Shown: positions 31,404-39,912, numbered from the stretch's first letter. The stretch is DNA of 64,000 bases from an uncultured Dorea sp. (GCA_910584095.1 CAJTYU010000009.1:29955-93954), one strand, 5' to 3'. The notes: generated by a model from the sequence alone, not told the origin. Numbers and translations are program-made.

Positions 31404-32324
31404 CTACTCATCATCTCCGCCAAGGTTGTGAAATTCCACCTTGTCCGTTACCATATTCAATTCGTCTTTACTGTATACCTCATACTCGTCCCAGATCTGC
31501 TCCAGCATTTCCAGCGTGGATACAACTTCCTTCTGCTTCTTCATGCACAGGGCAACCACAAGCGCATTTACGACGCTCAGAGGCGCCACCAGCGAATCCA
31601 CAATGGATGCCATATCGCTTCTTGCAATCAGGTTGCAGGAAGAATACAGATTAATGGGTGAATGAACGCTGTCCGTCAGCGTGATCACCTTCGCGCTCCT
31701 GTTGCTGGCAAATTCCAAAGCCTTCAGCGTCCGCATAGAGTACCGGGGAAAACTAATCCCTATTACCACATCTTCTTTCCCGACGCGGATTAACTGCTCA
31801 AAAATCTCACTGGAGGTGTTTGAATTGATCAGAGTCACATCCTCGCATATCAGATGCAGATAATAGCTGAGAAAACTTGCAAGAGGCGCGCAGCTTCGGA
31901 TACCGATCACGTAGATCCTCCTTGCGTTTAATATGGTATCTACCGACATCTCAAACGCATCCTGATCCACGCTCCCCATGGTCAGCTTAATTTTCTCTAT
32001 ATCCGACTGCAGCACCGACGCTAAGATCTCTCCCTGACTGATGCGTCCATAGGTTACCTCCATTCTCTGGATGGAATTCAGCTTCGTCCTTACCAGTTCC
32101 TCCAACGCCTTTTGAAATTCCGGATATCCCTTATATCCCAAGGTCATAGCAAACCGGACTACCGTAGATTCGCTGACGCCTACCACTTCCCCCATTCTGG
32201 CTGCTGTGAGAAACGCCGCCTTGTCATATTCCTGACGGATATAATCTGCCAGTTTTTTCTGCCCTTTGCTAAGTCTTGAATATTTTTCGTCAATCTTATT
32301 CAGCAGTTCGTTATTTGTTCTCAT
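31404..32324 (-). CDS. MurR/RpiR family transcriptional regulator
   Basis: 306 residues from ATG 32324; the open frame extends further upstream but overlaps the thioesterase gene. The N-terminal helix-turn-helix (MGEVVGVSESTVVRFAMTLG, KGYPEFQKAL) is of the RpiR type. The C-terminal SIS domain (RRIYVIGIRSCAPLASFLSY, IGISFPRYSMRTLKALEFA) would bind a phosphosugar. Targets are not evident, as no sugar genes flank it. Confidence 0.93.
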   Translation of the reverse strand: MRTNNELLNKIDEKYSRLSKGQKKLADYIRQEYDKAAFLTAARMGEVVGVSESTVVRFAMTLGYKGYPEFQKALEELVRTKLNSIQRMEVTYGRISQGEILASVLQSDIEKIKLTMGSVDQDAFEMSVDTILNARRIYVIGIRSCAPLASFLSYYLHLICEDVTLINSNTSSEIFEQLIRVGKEDVVIGISFPRYSMRTLKALEFASNRSAKVITLTDSVHSPINLYSSCNLIARSDMASIVDSLVAPLSVVNALVVALCMKKQKEVVSTLEMLEQIWDEYEVYSKDELNMVTDKVEFHNLGGDDE

Positions 32325-32382
32325 AATCGCTTCCACTCTTTCCTGATCTCTGCAAGGCATAGATAAGACAGAATCCCCTCTT

Positions 32383-32862
32383 CTAGGATTCTGCCTTCTC
32401 TGTCTCAGAATTATTCTCGTTATCCCCTCTTTTCTTTTCCAGCCGTTTCCCCTTGTCAAACTCCTTCTCAAACAGCTTATGGATCTCCGGATAACTCTTT
32501 TTCAATGAAATCGGCCTTCCCTGTTCATTTAGGAAGCAATGTTTGGTCACGCCTTTACACTGGACCATGTTTGTCGACTTATCAATCACCTGATAAGACA
32601 CCGCAAGTTTGATGCCGTTGTACTCTGTGATCACGGCCCGGATCAGCACATTACCGCCAAAGCGTACCATGCGGAGAAAATCTGCCTCCACAGACAGAAC
32701 CGGGCTGATAATTCCCATCTCCTCCATCTTCTGATAGCTGATTCCCATCTGATCCATCAGATTGATCCTTGCCTCTTCAAACCACCGAATATAATTGGAA
32801 TGATGTACAATTCCCATCTGGTCAGTTTCATAATATTGTACTTTATGCCTGTATAATTTCAT
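32383..32862 (-). CDS. Acyl-CoA thioesterase, hotdog fold (YbgC/FadM-like)
   Basis: 159 residues. The 4HBT signature is MKLYRHKVQYYETDQMGIVHHSNYIRWFEEAR in two parts, with the catalytic Asp in YYETDQMGIVHH. It hydrolyses acyl-CoA or acyl-ACP thioesters; substrate length is not predictable. A charged tail (KRLEKKRGDNENNSETEKAES) is unusual for the family. It lies 15 nt after the aldo/keto reductase gene. Confidence 0.92.
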   Translation of the reverse strand: MKLYRHKVQYYETDQMGIVHHSNYIRWFEEARINLMDQMGISYQKMEEMGIISPVLSVEADFLRMVRFGGNVLIRAVITEYNGIKLAVSYQVIDKSTNMVQCKGVTKHCFLNEQGRPISLKKSYPEIHKLFEKEFDKGKRLEKKRGDNENNSETEKAES

Positions 32863-32877
32863 CTTTCATCTTTCCTT

Positions 32878-33762
32878 CTAGTCCGTCGGCAGACACAGAC
32901 TTTTTGAGGTTCCTCTGGTACTTCCTCCGTCAGGATGAAGCCCTGACCACCCGGTCTGTGCAAATGTTCCCAGACGGTACATATCTTCTCTGGTAATTTC
33001 AAATCCAAATACGTCCTGGTTCTGCTTCATCCGCTCCATAGCCGAAGACTTAGGCAGCGGTACGATCCCTCTCTGCACTGCGTACCGGATACAAAGCTGT
33101 GCGGCAGACACCTTATAATGTCCTGCGATTTCCAGAATCATCGGATTATTTAAAAGCGCGCTCCGTCCGATCGGACTCCATGCCTGAACAAGGATGTCCC
33201 TCTCTTGACAGTACTGTACCGTCATCTCCTGAGTGTATCCCGGATGAAATTCAATCTGATTCACCGCCGGACTGACACGGCAGTGTTCCAGCAGATTCTC
33301 AATATGATGTGGAAGAAAATTACTGACGCCGATCGCCTTTATCTTTCCTTCTTCATATAATTCTTCCATTCCCTTCCATGTATCAATATCCAGCCTTTTC
33401 CAGTCTTCATACCCTTCTTCCGGAACCGGCCAGTGGATTAAATACAGATCCAGATAATCCGTCTTAAGACGGCTAAGCGTTCTCTCAAACGCTTCCTTTA
33501 CTTCCCTATATCCCATCTCCGTCTTCCACGCCTTAGATGCAATGAACAGCTCTTCTCTGGGAATTTGCTTTTCCCTAACAGCCTTCCCAAGACTTTCTTC
33601 CGTCTCATAAAACGAAGCTGTATCAAAATACCTGTATCCCGCGTCAATCGCCGTTTTCAGCACTTCCGTGCTCTGACCGTCCGCCGCCTTAAATGTTCCA
33701 AATCCTACGCAAGGATTCTTTACCCCGTTATTTAATGTATAACTGTCATAAATCGTCTTCAT
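32878..33762 (-). CDS. Aldo/keto reductase
   Basis: 294 residues, AKR family, NADPH-dependent reduction of aldehydes or ketones. The catalytic tetrad is visible: Asp and Tyr in FDTASFYETEESLG, Lys in FIASKAWK and His in LYLIHWPVPEEG. The segments IGVSNFLPHHIENLL and PLPKSSAMERMKQN form the cofactor site. Substrate unknown. It is downstream of the SEC-C protein gene by 12 nt. Confidence 0.95.
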   Translation of the reverse strand: MKTIYDSYTLNNGVKNPCVGFGTFKAADGQSTEVLKTAIDAGYRYFDTASFYETEESLGKAVREKQIPREELFIASKAWKTEMGYREVKEAFERTLSRLKTDYLDLYLIHWPVPEEGYEDWKRLDIDTWKGMEELYEEGKIKAIGVSNFLPHHIENLLEHCRVSPAVNQIEFHPGYTQEMTVQYCQERDILVQAWSPIGRSALLNNPMILEIAGHYKVSAAQLCIRYAVQRGIVPLPKSSAMERMKQNQDVFGFEITREDMYRLGTFAQTGWSGLHPDGGSTRGTSKSLCLPTD

Positions 33763-33774
33763 CTATATTTTCCT

Positions 33775-34281
33775 TTATCTCCCGCAGCACTTCTTATACT
33801 TCTTCCCGCTTCCGCAAGGGCATGGATCGTTGCGGCCAATCTTCTTCTCCTTGCGGATTGTGCCGGATTCCTTCTGCTCCTTATATAAAGACTTCAATTC
33901 ATCCTCTGTGAAAATATTCTTCCACTGGGGAAGCCCATACAGCCAGTCCGCTTTTGCAGCAACCATATTTTTATAGAGAAGCGCCTTGTCAAATACCAGA
34001 TTTACCTGCGTTTCCTCATCCATTGTCTCAATCGGATTGGCTTCTTTCAGACTCTCATTAATACCGTCCATGAAGCCTGTCATAGTCAGCACGCTCTGAC
34101 CATACTTCTCAGCCAGTTCCTTTACCGTTCCACGGACCTCCGTATCCGGTTCATCCAAGAGTTTCTCATAAATCCCCTTCTCGATCTGAAAATAATCATC
34201 CCAGAATTTCTGAAGCTGTCCTCTGTCCGCCTGTTCGTTATATGCGATCTTACGCCACTGATCTAATAATGCCGCACCCAT
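33775..34281 (-). CDS. SEC-C metal-binding domain protein
   Basis: 168 residues from ATG 34281, supported by AAGGAG 9 nt upstream; longer upstream frames run into the promoter. The N-terminal 130 residues are helical and unrecognised (ALLDQWRKIAYNEQ, FWDDYFQIEKGIYEKLL). The C-terminus is a zinc-binding SEC-C motif, IGRNDPCPCGSGKKYKKCC, as found at the end of SecA. Probably a ribosome- or translocon-associated accessory protein, but that is a guess. Confidence 0.88.
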   Translation of the reverse strand: MGAALLDQWRKIAYNEQADRGQLQKFWDDYFQIEKGIYEKLLDEPDTEVRGTVKELAEKYGQSVLTMTGFMDGINESLKEANPIETMDEETQVNLVFDKALLYKNMVAAKADWLYGLPQWKNIFTEDELKSLYKEQKESGTIRKEKKIGRNDPCPCGSGKKYKKCCGR

Positions 34282-34348
34282 ACTAATAATCTCCTTTATC
34301 CTGAATAAATTTTCTATATTGACTTCTGTCATTTTTTCTGCACAAACT

Positions 34349-34376
34349 ATTATATACCATTTGTCATAATTTTCAA
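34349..34376 (-). promoter_or_regulatory. Promoter of the SEC-C to S1 transcript
   Basis: Minus strand: TTGAAA (34371-34376), 16-nt spacer, TATAAT (34349-34354). It is back to back with the promoter of the plus-strand aldo/keto reductase. Confidence 0.7.
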
Positions 34377-34396
34377 AGCTTTTCCTTATTATTAAT

Positions 34397-34425
34397 TTGT
34401 CTATTTTCCAAATCAGGTGTATGAT
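34397..34425 (+). promoter_or_regulatory. Promoter of the Fe-S aldo/keto reductase
   Basis: Plus strand: TTGTCT (34397-34402), 17-nt spacer, TATGAT (34420-34425), 31 nt before the ATG, which follows CGGAGG. Confidence 0.7.
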
Positions 34426-34456
34426 AGAGACACCATATAAAAATCGGAGGTAGACT

Positions 34457-35485
34457 ATGAAACAAATTACATTAGGAACCACAGGGATTACCGTACCCCA
34501 GAACGCATTCGGAGCCCTTCCTATCCAAAGAGTGGATTTTGAGACGGCAAAAGCTATTCTATTACGCGCCTATGAAGGCGGCATGCGTTTTTTTGATACC
34601 GCCAGAGCTTACAGCGACAGCGAAGAAAAGCTTGGATACGCATTTTCCGGATTGCGTGAAAAAATTTATATCGCGACCAAAACTGCGGCGAAAACACCGG
34701 AAGATTTCAAAAAACATCTGACTGCTTCCTTAGAATTTCTTAAAACCGACTATATTGACATTTATCAGTTCCATATGGTGGATACCTGCTGGCGTCCCGG
34801 CGACGGAAGCGGTATGTATGAATGTATGCTAGAAGCAAAGGAACAAGGAAAGATCCGCCATATCGGAGTAACCGCCCACAAGCTTGGAGTTGCAAAAGAA
34901 TGTATCGAGTCCGGCCTTTACGAGACTCTGCAGTTCCCCTTAAGTTATCTGTCTTCAGAAAAGGAAACCGAACTTGTCCGTATGTGCAGGGAAAAAAATA
35001 TGGGCTTCATCGCTATGAAAGGACTTGCCGGAGGACTCATCAGCAATTCCAAAGCCGCCTTTTCCTATATGTCGCAGTTCGGCAACGTGCTTCCAATCTG
35101 GGGAATCCAGCGGATGAGCGAATTGGAAGAATGGCTGGATTATATGGACAATCCGCCTGCAATGGATAACGATATCCGCATGTTTATCGACAATGAAAAA
35201 AAGGAATTAACCGGCGATTTCTGCCGGGGCTGCGGTTACTGTCTTCCATGTCCGGCAGAGATTCCAATTAACAACTGCGCACGGATGTCTCTTATGGTAA
35301 GGAGAGCCCCATCCGACGCATGGCTTAGCGAAACATGGCAGGAAAACATGAAAAAAATCGAGAACTGCTTGGAATGCGGCCAATGCAGTTCCCGATGTCC
35401 ATACGAGCTTGACACACCGAATCTTCTCAAGAAAAACTACGAAGATTATAAAAATATCCTATCTGGAAAAACCATCATACAATAA
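34457..35485 (+). CDS. Aldo/keto reductase with C-terminal [4Fe-4S] domain
   Basis: 342 residues. The AKR barrel has FDTARAYSDSEEKLG (Asp and Tyr), IYIATKTAAK (Lys) and IDIYQFHMVD (His). The C-terminal 100 residues hold cluster motifs FCRGCGYCLPCPAEIPINNC and CLECGQCSSRCPYELDTPNL, the ferredoxin-like tail of a common clostridial AKR subgroup. That arrangement suggests electron input from ferredoxin rather than NADPH alone. Substrate is unknown. It is followed by a small membrane protein gene. Confidence 0.93.
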   Translation: MKQITLGTTGITVPQNAFGALPIQRVDFETAKAILLRAYEGGMRFFDTARAYSDSEEKLGYAFSGLREKIYIATKTAAKTPEDFKKHLTASLEFLKTDYIDIYQFHMVDTCWRPGDGSGMYECMLEAKEQGKIRHIGVTAHKLGVAKECIESGLYETLQFPLSYLSSEKETELVRMCREKNMGFIAMKGLAGGLISNSKAAFSYMSQFGNVLPIWGIQRMSELEEWLDYMDNPPAMDNDIRMFIDNEKKELTGDFCRGCGYCLPCPAEIPINNCARMSLMVRRAPSDAWLSETWQENMKKIENCLECGQCSSRCPYELDTPNLLKKNYEDYKNILSGKTIIQ

Positions 35486-35522
35486 CAAATTTTAACTTAT
35501 AAAAAATAGAAAGGATTACATT

Positions 35523-35735
35523 ATGAAAAAATTTAAGCGCGCCTTTGCCCTGATTGGAGCCGTCCTTTTGATCCTTCTCTATGTAAGCACTTTTGTTTTT
35601 GCATTGTTCGATCATTCAGCATCCCTAGGACTTCTGAAAGCTTCCATTGCCTGCACCATTCTTCTCCCTGTGCTGCTGTATGCATACGCCCTTGTTTGCA
35701 AGGCTTCCAGAAAAGATGACGACGACTCTGAATAG
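35523..35735 (+). CDS. Small two-helix membrane protein, 70 residues
   Basis: Begins MKKFKRAFALIGAVLLILLY, with a second helix (ASIACTILLPVLLYAYALVC) and an acidic tail KDDDDSE. AGAAAGGA lies 7 nt before the ATG. No function recognised. It is 37 nt after the Fe-S aldo/keto reductase and probably cotranscribed with it, ending at the hairpin at 35750-35782. Confidence 0.8.
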   Translation: MKKFKRAFALIGAVLLILLYVSTFVFALFDHSASLGLLKASIACTILLPVLLYAYALVCKASRKDDDDSE

Positions 35736-35741
35736 ACCGGC

Positions 35742-35900
35742 TTAAACATAAAGCTCTGCCAACAGCCAGGCAGAGCTTTTTTCAAGTGCCTTAACTTTTT
35801 TCCCTTTCTGTTCTGATTCTCTGATTTTCTGTCGTTTCCTTAAGTATTCTTCCATGGAAATGACCTCTTGATAGGTTTTTTTGCATTTCCCCTTATCCAT
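35742..35900 (-). CDS. Small hydrophilic protein, 52 residues, probable sporulation gene
   Basis: No family recognised. ATG 35900 to TAA 35742 gives 52 residues, opening MDKGKCKKTYQEVISMEEYL. The middle is very basic (RKRQKIRESEQKGKKVK) and the end more hydrophobic (SSAWLLAELYV). GGAGG lies 8 nt before the ATG, a strong site. A near-consensus sigma-E type promoter lies about 50 nt upstream. The last 15 codons run through the terminator hairpin of the converging 70-residue gene. The good ribosome site and sporulation-type promoter argue that it is real. Confidence 0.65.
   Translation of the reverse strand: MDKGKCKKTYQEVISMEEYLRKRQKIRESEQKGKKVKALEKSSAWLLAELYV
35750..35782 (+). terminator. Terminator of the Fe-S aldo/keto reductase transcript
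   Basis: Perfect stem AAAGCTCTGCC / GGCAGAGCTTT with an 8-nt loop, then TTT. On the other strand the same bases encode the C-terminus of the 52-residue protein. Confidence 0.85.
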
Positions 35901-35955
35901 ACTAATTTCCTCCATTTCTAAGTGATATACTCCTGCTTCTACCCCCGACTTTACT

Positions 35956-35984
35956 ATTATATGCCGGCTCCCCCTGACATATGA
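35956..35984 (-). promoter_or_regulatory. Sigma-E (mother-cell sporulation) type promoter
   Basis: Minus strand: TCATATG (35978-35984), 14-nt spacer, CATATAAT (35956-35963). The sigma-E consensus is roughly KMATATT-N14-CATAYAAT, so there is one -35 mismatch and none in the -10. A sigma-A reading would need a poor -35 box. Confidence 0.55.
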
Positions 35985-36104
35985 TAAATAATTGTCCGAA
36001 TTTTCAGTTAATCACTCTTTTCTATAGAATACTCTGGAAATATGACCGCAGTATGGATAATTTCTAAAAAAAGCATAAGGAAAACCTTAAGTTCGCATTA
36101 ACAA

Positions 36105-36136
36105 AAGCAGAGACCGGCGCAGCCGCGCCAGCCTCT
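36105..36136 (-). terminator. Terminator after pnp
   Basis: Minus strand: AGAGGCTGGCGC / GCGCCGGTCTCT stem with a short loop, then GCTTTTGTT. It starts 22 nt past the pnp stop. Between it and 35984 I see nothing else. Confidence 0.75.
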
Positions 36137-36158
36137 TATATTTCATGTAATAAATGTT

Positions 36159-38246
36159 CTATTCTGCAACATCCTTCATGCTGAAAGAAAGCCTTCCCAT
36201 CTTATCCTTGCCAAGGCATACAACCTTTACTGTGTCGCCAAGGGTCAGCACATCCTCCACCTGTTTGATTCTTGCCTTAGAAATCTTAGAAATATGAACC
36301 ATTCCCTCTTTCCCCGGAGCAAATTCAATAAACGCGCCAAATTCTTTAATGCTCACAACTTTACCCTTAAGAACCATTCCAGCCTCGAAATCCATCACGA
36401 TAATCTCAATCAGCTCTTTCGCACGGTCCATGCCCGCGGCGTCGGTTCCGCAGATTGACACCGCTCCGTCATCGGTAATATCAATCTTAACTCCGGTCTC
36501 CTCAATGATTGCATTGATGGTCTTGCCTCTCTGTCCAACCACATCTCCAATCTTCTGAGGATCGATCTGCATCTGGATAATCTTCGGCGCATAAGGACCG
36601 ACTTCCGGTCTCGGCTCTGCAATCGCCTTCGCCATAACTTCGTCAAGAATATAGGTTCTTGCCTTCTTTGTAGCGGCAATAGCCTCTTCAATGATCGGCC
36701 TTGTCAGTCCGTGGATCTTAATATCCATCTGAATTGCCGTAATACCCTTATGGGTACCGGCCACCTTAAAGTCCATGTCTCCAAAGAAATCCTCCAGCCC
36801 CTGTATATCTGTCAGAACCAGATAATCATCATCCGAATCACCGGTCACCAAACCTGCGGAAATACCCGCAACCGCCGCCTTAATCGGAACTCCCGCCGCC
36901 ATCAGCGACATAGAGGATGCGCACACGCTCGCCTGAGAAGTCGAACCATTGGACTCAAACGTTTCAGATACCGTGCGGATCGCATATGGGAAATCCTCCT
37001 CTGGGGGAAGCACCGGAACCAACGCCCGCTCTGCCAGCGCCCCGTGACCGATCTCCCGGCGCCCCGGCCCCCTTGACGGTCTTGTCTCACCCACCGAATA
37101 CGACGGGAAATTGTAATGATGCATATATCTCTTGGAAGTCTCAGCCTCATCCAGTCCATCCAGTCTCTGGGCTTCGGAAAGAGGCGCTAAGGTACAGATA
37201 TTGCAGATCTGTGTCTGTCCCCTGGTAAACATCGCCGACCCATGGACTCTTGGAATCAGATCTACCTCTGCCGCCAATGGACGGATCTGGTCGATCGCCC
37301 TTCCGTCTGGACGTTTATGATCCTTTAAGATCATCTTTCGTACCGTCTTCTTCTGATACTGGTAAACAGCCTCTGAAAGCACTGCAAGCCATTCCTCGTT
37401 CTCAGCGAAACGCTCTTCCAGCTTTTCTGTAATCTGGCGGATATTCTCCTCCCGGACTTGTTTCTCATCCGTAAAGACAGCCCGCTCCATCTCCTCTGGC
37501 GGAACAATCTCTCTGATTGCAGCAAACAGTTCTTCCGGAACTGCGCAGCTCTCATACGCATGCTTCGGTTTGCCGCACTCTGCAACAATCGTATTGATAA
37601 ATGCAATGACCTTCTGGTTCAGATTATGGGCGGCAAAAATAGCCTCTATCATCTGCTCCTCCGAAACCTCATTGGCTCCAGCCTCAATCATAATCACCTT
37701 CTCTTTTGTGGAAGCAACCGTAAGCGCAAGTTCAGAAATATCCCTCTGGTCTGCGGTAGGATTAAATACAAATTCTCCGTTAACAAGGCCTACCTGCGTG
37801 GTAGAAATCGGTCCGTCAAAAGGAATGTCCGAGATTGTCGTTGCAATAGCCGCGCCAAGCATAGCAGTAAGCTCAGGTGAACAATCCTGGTCTACCGAAA
37901 GAACCAGATTTTCCAGAGTCACATCATTGCGGTAATCCTTTGGGAACAGCGGTCTCATAGGACGGTCGATCACACGGTCAGTCAATACCGCATTCTCCGA
38001 CGCTTTGCCCTCTCTTTTGTTAAATCCACCTGGGATCTTGCCCACTGCATACATCCGCTCATTATACTCAACACTCAAAGGAAAAAAGTCAATGCCCTCC
38101 CTTGGTTTTTCAGATGCCGTTGCGGTACACAGCACTGTCGTATCGCCATAGTGCATCAAAACCGCGCCATTTGCCTGCTTTGCAACTCTGCCCACGTCAA
38201 CGCGCAGCGTTCTGCCGGCCAATTCCATTTCAAATTGTTTGTACAT
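36159..38246 (-). CDS. pnp: Polyribonucleotide nucleotidyltransferase (PNPase)
   Basis: 695 residues from ATG 38246, preceded by AAGGAAAA; an in-frame extension upstream is not supported. It degrades RNA 3' to 5' by phosphorolysis. Domains in order: first RNase PH domain (GRTLRVDVGRVAKQANGAVL), helical linker, second RNase PH domain with the GRRE block GPGRREIGHGALAERAL, KH domain (IGDVVGQRGKTINAIIEETG) and S1 domain (VVSIKEFGAFIEFAPGKEGMVH). It has its own leader and terminator. Confidence 0.98.
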   Translation of the reverse strand: MYKQFEMELAGRTLRVDVGRVAKQANGAVLMHYGDTTVLCTATASEKPREGIDFFPLSVEYNERMYAVGKIPGGFNKREGKASENAVLTDRVIDRPMRPLFPKDYRNDVTLENLVLSVDQDCSPELTAMLGAAIATTISDIPFDGPISTTQVGLVNGEFVFNPTADQRDISELALTVASTKEKVIMIEAGANEVSEEQMIEAIFAAHNLNQKVIAFINTIVAECGKPKHAYESCAVPEELFAAIREIVPPEEMERAVFTDEKQVREENIRQITEKLEERFAENEEWLAVLSEAVYQYQKKTVRKMILKDHKRPDGRAIDQIRPLAAEVDLIPRVHGSAMFTRGQTQICNICTLAPLSEAQRLDGLDEAETSKRYMHHYNFPSYSVGETRPSRGPGRREIGHGALAERALVPVLPPEEDFPYAIRTVSETFESNGSTSQASVCASSMSLMAAGVPIKAAVAGISAGLVTGDSDDDYLVLTDIQGLEDFFGDMDFKVAGTHKGITAIQMDIKIHGLTRPIIEEAIAATKKARTYILDEVMAKAIAEPRPEVGPYAPKIIQMQIDPQKIGDVVGQRGKTINAIIEETGVKIDITDDGAVSICGTDAAGMDRAKELIEIIVMDFEAGMVLKGKVVSIKEFGAFIEFAPGKEGMVHISKISKARIKQVEDVLTLGDTVKVVCLGKDKMGRLSFSMKDVAE

Positions 38247-38292
38247 AAGTAGTTTTCCTTTCTTTTCTTTCACTCATTTTCTTTCATGAAAA

Positions 38293-38367
38293 CAGGAACT
38301 ACCGAAACTACTGAAAAATTCATTTTAACAAATGCTCTTTTCAGTGGTCTCGGAATACTTGTCCCTG
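38293..38367 (-). ncRNA. Long stem-loop in the pnp 5' leader
   Basis: Two stacked helices: 7 bp (38293-38299 with 38361-38367) and 16 bp with one G-U and one mismatch (38302-38317 with 38338-38353), around a 20-nt A/T-rich loop. It lies between a TATACT -10 box (38383-38388) and the pnp ATG. The 38247-38577 gap thus holds pnp leader and promoter plus the rpsO terminator and a second small hairpin (38515-38541). Confidence 0.6.
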
Positions 38368-38459
38368 TTCGCAATCCCTTTTAGTATAACACAGTGAACT
38401 AAAAAATACTACTGTTATTTTTTAGAACAAAATTACTGCATGGAAAGCTCTTTTCTCTA

Positions 38460-38492
38460 TAATAAAACGCCCGGCGGCCTTACGCCGCCGGG
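38460..38492 (-). terminator. Terminator after rpsO
   Basis: Perfect GC-rich stem CCCGGCGGC / GCCGCCGGG with a 5-nt loop, followed on the minus strand by CGTTTTATTAT. It separates rpsO from pnp. A GTTACTGT / ACAGTAAC hairpin at 38515-38541 precedes it. Confidence 0.92.
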
Positions 38493-38577
38493 TATCTTAT
38501 CTTCTCTAATCATGTTACTGTTCGCTCCGTTCACAGTAACCGTCGCAAATCCATTTAAAATCTGTTTCGCGAAAGGT

Positions 38578-38844
38578 TTACTTACGGAGTCCAAGTCTCT
38601 CAATCAGGGTACGGTATCTCTCGATATCCTTCTCCTTCAAATATGCAAGAAGTCCTCTTCTCTGTCCAACCATCTTAAGAAGTCCTCTTCTCGAATGATG
38701 ATCCTTTGGATTTGCCTTAAAATGCTCTGTAAGGTCGTTGATTCTGGCCGTCAGGATTGCGATCTGCACTTCCGGCGAACCGGTATCTCCTTCCCCTCTT
38801 CCATAATCAGCAATAATCTGACTCTTCTGCTCTTTTGTTACCAT
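38578..38844 (-). CDS. rpsO: 30S ribosomal protein S15
   Basis: 88 residues, full length, with the family block GEGDTGSPEVQIAILTARIN and DHHSRRGLLKMVGQRRGLL. AGGAGG lies 8 nt before the ATG. It is preceded by a promoter and a structured leader and followed by a strong terminator. Confidence 0.98.
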   Translation of the reverse strand: MVTKEQKSQIIADYGRGEGDTGSPEVQIAILTARINDLTEHFKANPKDHHSRRGLLKMVGQRRGLLAYLKEKDIERYRTLIERLGLRK

Positions 38845-38878
38845 GATTCTTTCCTCCTTTTCTTTTCACTGCCGGCAT

Positions 38879-38912
38879 TAAGTAACGGTCGGAGTCCTCC
38901 GGTTACCGAACA
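38879..38912 (-). ncRNA. Structured leader of rpsO (possible S15 autoregulatory RNA)
   Basis: On the minus strand, GGTAAC / GTTAC arms enclose an inner CGGAG-GA-CTCCG hairpin with a 3-nt bulge on one side. It lies between the promoter and the ribosome site of rpsO. S15 represses its own mRNA through leader structures in several bacteria; the match to a known class cannot be confirmed by eye. Confidence 0.45.
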
Positions 38913-38933
38913 CCAGTTGATTAACACTGTGTT

Positions 38934-38963
38934 AGTATAGCATAACGCCGGGCTGCGTGTAAA
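38934..38963 (-). promoter_or_regulatory. Promoter of rpsO
   Basis: Minus strand: TTTACA (38958-38963), 18-nt spacer, TATACT (38934-38939). Confidence 0.65.
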
Positions 38964-38985
38964 GTCTTTTTTCTTATGCATGATT

Positions 38986-39912
38986 CTATATTATGCCGTT
39001 AAAAAAATTTTTTCCATACGCAATATCCTGATCAATACATGCTTTCATCTCTGACACGTCGGCAAATTTTCTTTCCGGCCTCCTAAATTCATGCAATTGC
39101 GTTGCGGCCTTTTTGCCATAAGCATCTCCGTGATACTCAAACAGATAACTTTCCACCAGCATGCGTTCTTCCTCTGCAACAGTAGGTTTCACGCCTATAT
39201 TGCAGATTCCGTCATATCCGCCTCCATCCACATAAGTACGCGATACGTATACTCCTTTCGGGGGTATAACCTTATGCTCCTCCGGCGCCACGTTGAGCGT
39301 AGGGAAGCCAAGCTTTCTGCCTAGCTGTTTCCCATGCTCTACTACTCCCATAATCGTATAGGGATAACCCAGCAGCCGGTTCGCCAGCGCAAGATCTCCC
39401 TCTGCCAGCGCCTCTTTAATATAGGTACTGCTGATAATCCGGCCATGATACCGCTCTTTTTCAATCACAATCAGTTTATAACCGTATTTCTCTTCGTATT
39501 CTTTGAGCATATGGATATTTCCCTGCTTCTGATAGCCAAAACAGAAATCCCAGCCCACAACCACATAGGCTGCGTGGAATAAGCCAGCCAGTACGTCCCT
39601 GATAAAATCCTCCGCTGTAATCAAGCTGAAGGATTTAGTAAACGGACAATCCACAAGCTTATCGATTCTTCCCTCCAGCCTGAGTCTCTGCTCTTCCTTC
39701 GTCATCAGAATCTCTCTTTTTATCTTCAGACCGTCGAAATACGGAATCATGTTGAAAGAACATACGACGCTTTCTAGATCTTTCTCCTTGGCATACTCTA
39801 TTACTTTTTCGATCAGTTTTTCATGTCCACGGTGGAGACCGTCAAATTTCCCCAGCGTAACCGCCGTCCTCTTGTCTCCGCAATACGCTTCCAATCCTTC
39901 TATATACTGCAT
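38986..39912 (-). CDS. ribF: Bifunctional riboflavin kinase / FAD synthetase
   Basis: 308 residues. The N-terminal nucleotidyltransferase has GKFDGLHRGHEKLI (HxGH class) and VVGWDFCFGYQKQG. The C-terminal flavokinase has HGKQLGRKLGFPTLNV and GVYVSRTYVDG. It makes FMN and FAD, the cofactors needed by Rnf and ApbE elsewhere in this window. Last gene of the rimP-nusA-infB unit, after truB. Confidence 0.96.
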   Translation of the reverse strand: MQYIEGLEAYCGDKRTAVTLGKFDGLHRGHEKLIEKVIEYAKEKDLESVVCSFNMIPYFDGLKIKREILMTKEEQRLRLEGRIDKLVDCPFTKSFSLITAEDFIRDVLAGLFHAAYVVVGWDFCFGYQKQGNIHMLKEYEEKYGYKLIVIEKERYHGRIISSTYIKEALAEGDLALANRLLGYPYTIMGVVEHGKQLGRKLGFPTLNVAPEEHKVIPPKGVYVSRTYVDGGGYDGICNIGVKPTVAEEERMLVESYLFEYHGDAYGKKAATQLHEFRRPERKFADVSEMKACIDQDIAYGKNFFNGII

